A stretch of 64,000 nt of DNA, from the NCBI GenBank assembly GCA_031216445.1, contig CM062213.1, positions 1,552,501 through 1,616,500 on the forward strand. The letters run 5' to 3'. The position numbers and the translations under genes were made by a program. This document shows positions 58,975 through 64,000 of the stretch, one piece after another; positions within the stretch are counted from its first letter, which is position 1, and every line of letters starts with the position of its first letter. The notes beneath the pieces are model-generated. The model saw only the letters and a list, made by a program, of their open reading frames with translations, did no database searches and had not been told where the DNA came from. The DNA comes from Lateolabrax maculatus. Taxonomy: Eukaryota; Chordata; Actinopteri; Acropomatiformes; Lateolabracidae.

Positions 58975-61194
58975 CGTCCCTCTGTAATCAGCTGTTTTAT
59001 TCCCTTTGGATGTCCATATTTACTGGGTTCATTTGTCAATTAGCTTTTCCCAGAGAAACGCTGCTGTCAGCAGAACAGCTGGAGCAGAAACAAACCCACA
59101 GTCAGCAACTTTCCCATTACTGCCCTGAGAGCTGCCTCTGCTCTCTGAGTGTGTGTGTGTGTGTGTGTGTGTGCAGAAGGGGATATATGCATGCATAAAA
59201 AAGTGTTATGTGTGTTATGAACAGTATGTGTGTGCGTGTTCGTTTGTCAGAGAAGTAAAAGAAAGGACAATATGTTTGTGCATCAGATATCAAGTGGATT
59301 ATCTGTTAATCCAGCACGTAATCTGCACTATGTGTGTGTGAGAGATTGATTAGTAACATAAAGAGACACTGAGTGAGACAACCTGTCCGACTCACCCAGT
59401 ACTCACCCACCCTAGTTTTCCATTTAGAATTCAGTGCAGTTAATAAAGAACAATTCATGTCTTTACTCAGAGAAAATCCTCCGTTTAAACCTGTCAAACT
59501 ACTTGAGCAGAACTTCTCCGGGACATTCAGGCTTCGACCTGTGTGCCTGAGATTAATCGTATATCGAGAAGACACATTTATTTAGCTTCTTACTTTCTTT
59601 TTTTGACAGTTGTTGATAAGATTCAGTGGCTGAGCAAGTAAAAACTGTTTCAATGTTCAAGGCAGACTTGAAAAATTCTGAACCTGCCCTTTAATCACAA
59701 TTGTGCTTTTGATAGCAAAGTGAAAAACTTCACTTTATAGTTTGGTTCTACCACGTTTAAATGCTGGACTGTACGTATAACAAACGCTCAGACTGGACGT
59801 GCTCCAGATAACAAAAGGACCCTCAGATGCACTTCTGCAGCTGTTGAAGTTTAAAATATTCAGTCAAATGTCTCATATGAATATTCTGTTTGAGTCCAGT
59901 TTTATCTGTATGAAGAACTCATGTTGCAGGGAAAAACTTTCTGTAGGGAAAGATGATTTGGGGATTGTTGTAGATGAAACTCAACGGCAGAATATAATAT
60001 CAGCATCTGTGGAAGCAAAACTCCTTTGCGCGTAACTCTGAATCATTTGGGCTGATTTTGCGAGCTTTAAATTGTTCAATTTAATTTCAAACTGGATAAA
60101 AAAGCCTAGTTTTGATTAAACCTCTCTGTGCAGCCAAAACAGGTGGCCAAGTCAAACATTGAGATTGTGTTATTTAATAATAAGTAAGAGCAGTACTGAT
60201 GGTGAAAGGCATTTTATTTAATGCCACAGGCCAAATACGTGCTTAAATGAGTGAAAATCAATCACTACTTGTAGTAGTGTACAAGTAAAACACCATCAAA
60301 CACACACACACACACAAACACACACACAGCCCGCTGGTTCTCAAGATGGATGCTGATATTTCATCACTGACGTCTCTCTGAGTGTTTGTGTTTTGGACTC
60401 CAGTACGTGCCCTTTGTGTTGGTAACGATTATTCATCCTGTCATCGAGGGCCGAAGCTGCTGCCATTAATTCAGTCCACTTAGTGCTACGTGCTGCGTGA
60501 CAGCAGCAGGCTCTGCTTTCATTCAGCTAATGAAGATAATGAGGTAAAAAAAAAAAGAAAAAAAGATGAAACTTAATTTTATTGACTCCCCAGAGGCATC
60601 CTGGGAGATTACAGCTGAGGTGATGATAAAGAGTACAAGTTACTAAAAATTTAAATATAAACAATAACCTTCTCTTAGACATGAACTTTGCACAGAGTGG
60701 ATCGAACCACCTCAGAACATATATATATATGTATATAAAACAATGTGAGCAGGTGCTGCAGATCTGGCTACAAGCAAAACACACCAATCTCCAACCAAAC
60801 TGACTGCGGTCGTGATGCATTGTGGGTGATGTAGGCGGATGGTGTGGAGAAGGAAGAAGAATAAGTGGATTAAAAAAGACGACTTGTCTGGTTGTCCTGC
60901 GTCCATTTTGGTACTTATTTAAACTAAATAACCACCAATGTTACAGGAGTGGCACGCTAAATCAGTGGAGAACTCTTTAAGTAAAAGAATTTCCCTTTAA
61001 TTTGTTACTTGTCTGTTTGTTGGCCACAGTCAGTCAGCTTATAAAAAAAGCTCCTCGAGAACATATTGACTGAAATTAATCAATTAAACAGGGACTGATA
61101 ACCTCAGCAGGGACACAATACGCTGGTGTGTGTGCATGTATGTTTGAATGGCTGTGAATCTGTGGGGGTGTGGAAAAGAACATAAAATAATACA

Positions 61195-61265
61195 AAAGAA
61201 AAGAATAGAAAAGAAAAGAAAAATAATAGAATAGGATAGGATAGGATAAGGAAAAGGAAAAGCAG
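61195..61265. repeat. Purine-rich AAAAG/AGGAT repeat
   Basis: Tandem AAAAG-type units grade into GGATA units, about 70 bases of almost pure purine plus T. Confidence 0.8.
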
Positions 61266-61829
61266 GTCTCAACACACTAAATACACATGCTGTACATGCT
61301 CAGTAATAAAGCACGTACACACACATACATTCAAATAACACATGAACAGCCAACAACACATGAACACACAGCCATCCAAACACACACACACACACACACA
61401 CACACTCGGGTGGGATTGGAAAACCATTATTTTGCCATTACTCCGTTTTCTCAGGAGGTCTTGTTATAAACATTTACTTCAGACTGTCTTCACCTCTCTG
61501 GTCCAGAGAAATAATGTGATGTGACATATCTATTTAAACCTTGACGAAGGGATAGAAACACTCTCATGTTAAACACTGAAACGATTGTTGCTGAAGTGGA
61601 TGAAACCGTTTTGGAGACTTTTGACTTTGATGTGAAGCTTCCAGGAAACAATCCGACATGTGACTGTAATCAGAGTTTCATCAGAGACTCAACACAGTTA
61701 AACAGGGGCGTGTGTTTGTTCCAGTGCAAACTCTGCAATATACAGACACTTTGGATCTACCACCCTTTACTTTGATGTGCACCCCCCCACCTCATTCAAT
61801 TACCTTATTCATGTTGTTTCAGTGGTCTA

Positions 61830-61845
61830 CCCCCCCCCCCCCCCC
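61830..61845. repeat. C homopolymer
   Basis: A run of 16 C. The exact length may be affected by sequencing error. Confidence 0.85.
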
Positions 61846-63228
61846 GGCCGATGCTCTGCAGTATGTTTATATGGTAGTAAATCACACGCGTTTTGCTTCC
61901 AAAACCTCTGAAGGATTCATAGTTTCAGCTGAACATCCTGTTGCTATAGCAACCCCTACTGGCACAGCGCCATAGCAACCGACACAGTTACGTCAGTCAG
62001 ATCAGTGACCAACCAATCAGTGAACATCTTAAATACGCTTCAGGGAGCGTTGTATGTAGGGACTCTGATTCTTCTTCTTCTGGCCATTTTGTGTTGTTTT
62101 CTTATTTTGTTAATTTGAGATATTAAATGAGTTGTTTGTGTAAATGTTAAACTATTATCTGAGCTTTAAGAGGCTACTGGGTTGCTAATACACCATTCTA
62201 GATACCTGTTGGTTTGCTGTCGGGCTTCTGGTTTGTGTTTGACCCTTTTTACTTCTACTTTATGTTTATATATGTATAATTTTACTAGATTTATTACTGT
62301 GTTGTCCTACCTACAAATACTTAATGCTGTTCTTTCACTGGTGACACACAGTGTAACTAATTTGACAACAGTGACGAAAGACGAAGAAACTCCGAACTGA
62401 ACAACTGTGAACTGATGTCGCAGGAACATACAGTGTGTTTACGAGAAACACAACTGCAAATCAACACCAGACAGACACCTCAGTAGAAACTATCAAAGAC
62501 AACTAAATAACCCTGGACTTCAAAAAGAACTGATGAACAGCTTCAGTATAATAACTCAGTGTAACTAAGAGGTTACAGGGGAAGTAATGTTGCACTGAGA
62601 CCGTGTTCATTTAGATTATCGATTATCGTTAATATCGGCAGCTATTTTAAATTCAGTCAAAGTCTTCAGACAAAAACATTTTAGTCACATTTTGACATTT
62701 TTGTCCTTCATTGTTTTATTAGACGAAAAGTCATTCGGTTCATTCTGTCGGCTATTTTTATTTTAATCTTAGTGTCAAATGTCCTTGTTATTTTTGTCAT
62801 ATTTAGTCAACCTGTCACAGAAAACTTCTGTTCAGTCATCCTTCTGACACACAGGAAACGGAACTGCTGAAAAAAAAACAGTCTATATTATTTTGTCTCC
62901 TCCAGAAATAAAGAGAGACTTATCTGGGACTTCTCAGCTGTTACCACTGTAGTGGTTGAAGCCAAATTGTCACTTTAAGATGGAAGTTAGAGTCAGATGA
63001 GCCAAGTGTCCTCCTACACAACAGCGTCTGGTGGTGTCTGGCTTAACTTGGCTAAATATAGCAGGGATGTCCGGTGAACAAATGATTCATCACCCTGCTA
63101 AATACTGCAACAGTCAACGGTTTATCAGAAGCTTTTCGGACTGGCGAGCTGCACTTTCAGCATCTGTAGCTGAAATGTTGTCTGCTTGTAGCAGAGAGCC
63201 TCATTGAGCACAGCTGGGTTATTTGAGT

Positions 63229-63249
63229 GGGGGGGGGGGGGGGGGGGGG
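63229..63249. repeat. G homopolymer
   Basis: A run of about 21 G, a possible quadruplex-forming tract. The length is uncertain. Confidence 0.85.
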
Positions 63250-64000
63250 TCAGTTTTAAGCAGTATTCCCACATGCCCGCTGACTGACATGTTATCGTTG
63301 TTGTGTGCGACAGGTTAGAAAGTGTCTTATTTCTTACACCGGGGCAGCTGGCGAGACGAGTTGTGCTTCCTTCGTCACAGTCGAGGGTTCGAGTGCAGAG
63401 CACTGTACCAACATCAGAGACTGCCCATCGTCAGCTCGGGGAGGTTTGTTTTCACAGTTTAACTCACTGAGACCTTTGCAGCATCTCAAATAAGCGCCGT
63501 GGCACCCAGCGACCGAGCGGGACGCAGGATTCACACTGAGTGAAGCATTTCTGTCCGAGCAATGATCACACAGCTGATTCACACTTTTTTTTTAGATATA
63601 ACAAGCACAACATTGTTGAGATTCTTGTCACATTTGGTTTAATATATTAAGGTCAGTGAGGGCTCATCTGTAAACCTATGACAGATAATTAATCCTGAAT
63701 CTGTGCAGCATCATCAGTCCGATCCGCCTGTAAACAGTTTACAGCACCTGAGTGGGTTTTAACTGAGTAGAAACTCTTTTATTGTGAAGGTTTCACAGAC
63801 CTCAGTCCTCCCCACTCGCTCCTGATCTGCACAGTCATCATGATGGTGCTGTGGACTGGACAGACCTCTCACATGTTTATTAGCAGAATATGTTAGTCAA
63901 AACTCTGTGTGATAGTTTTTATAGTGGGAAATACTGTTTACTTTGTAGACTTAAAAAAAAAACTAAATTCAGTTTCTTAAATAATGCTCTTGTTTTATTT

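Larger units (their letters stand above)
48701..64000 (+). other. angpt1: Presumed first intron of the angiopoietin gene
   Basis: No further angiopoietin exon and no other gene were recognised. The stretch contains many microsatellites, a TIR element at 57,345-57,955, a MITE-like copy at 55,279-55,667 and old repeat fragments. A minus-strand 125-codon frame at 49,539-49,916 has no recognisable domain. Confidence 0.6.

Noticed and set aside
48701..64000. Further angiopoietin exons (coiled coil, fibrinogen-like domain)
   Set aside because: None was found on the plus strand; they are expected beyond the window.
1..64000. CRISPR arrays, operons, phage or bacterial mobile elements
   Set aside because: Regular repeats here are microsatellites without unique spacers, and all genes are intron-containing vertebrate genes.

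Overview
The window looks like part of the nuclear genome of a bony fish, most likely a spiny-rayed (percomorph) teleost. The evidence is short-intron vertebrate genes, dense CA/TG microsatellites, several repeat families I recognise from many fish genomes, and a cluster of fish-type CD300/pIgR-like immune receptor genes. There is no sign of bacterial or organellar DNA.

Layout. (1) 887-13,239, plus strand: the last 18 coding exons and the 3' UTR of cand2 (cullin-associated NEDD8-dissociated protein 2). About 240 N-terminal residues lie off the left edge. Its introns hold unusually large simple repeats: a 0.9-kb CA array followed by a 0.9-kb CCT array, a 0.5-kb CACACT array, and a 26-base C run placed directly at a splice acceptor. 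(2) 15.1-36.8 kb, minus strand: three tandem genes for cell-surface receptors with three Ig V-like domains each. The middle gene (B, 23.2-29.6 kb) and the right gene (C, 31.0-36.8 kb) assemble in phase across eight exons into 475- and 479-residue inhibitory-type receptors with several tail tyrosine motifs. The left gene (A) is a mosaic. Its three Ig exons are a near-identical copy of gene C. Its transmembrane exon carries an Asp, its tail stops after a few residues, and a decayed YEEIQ exon lies further downstream. The leader copied along with the Ig exons has lost its ATG, but an older intact leader exon with a TATA box survives about 2.6 kb upstream. (3) 36.8-47 kb: no gene recognised, mostly repeats. 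(4) 48,302-48,700, plus strand: first coding exon of an angiopoietin, closest to angpt1. The remaining 15 kb should be its large first intron and contains only repeats.

How the genes relate. CAND2 (SCF ubiquitin-ligase exchange) and angiopoietin (Tie2 signalling) are unrelated neighbours. The receptor cluster is the evolving part. Sequence shared among A, B and C is confined to blocks with sharp edges, which suggests recent duplication or gene conversion of ligand-binding exons while the signalling exons differ, as expected for paired inhibitory and activating leukocyte receptors. All exon boundaries come from splice consensus, phase and family resemblance read by eye; no alignment or database search was run.
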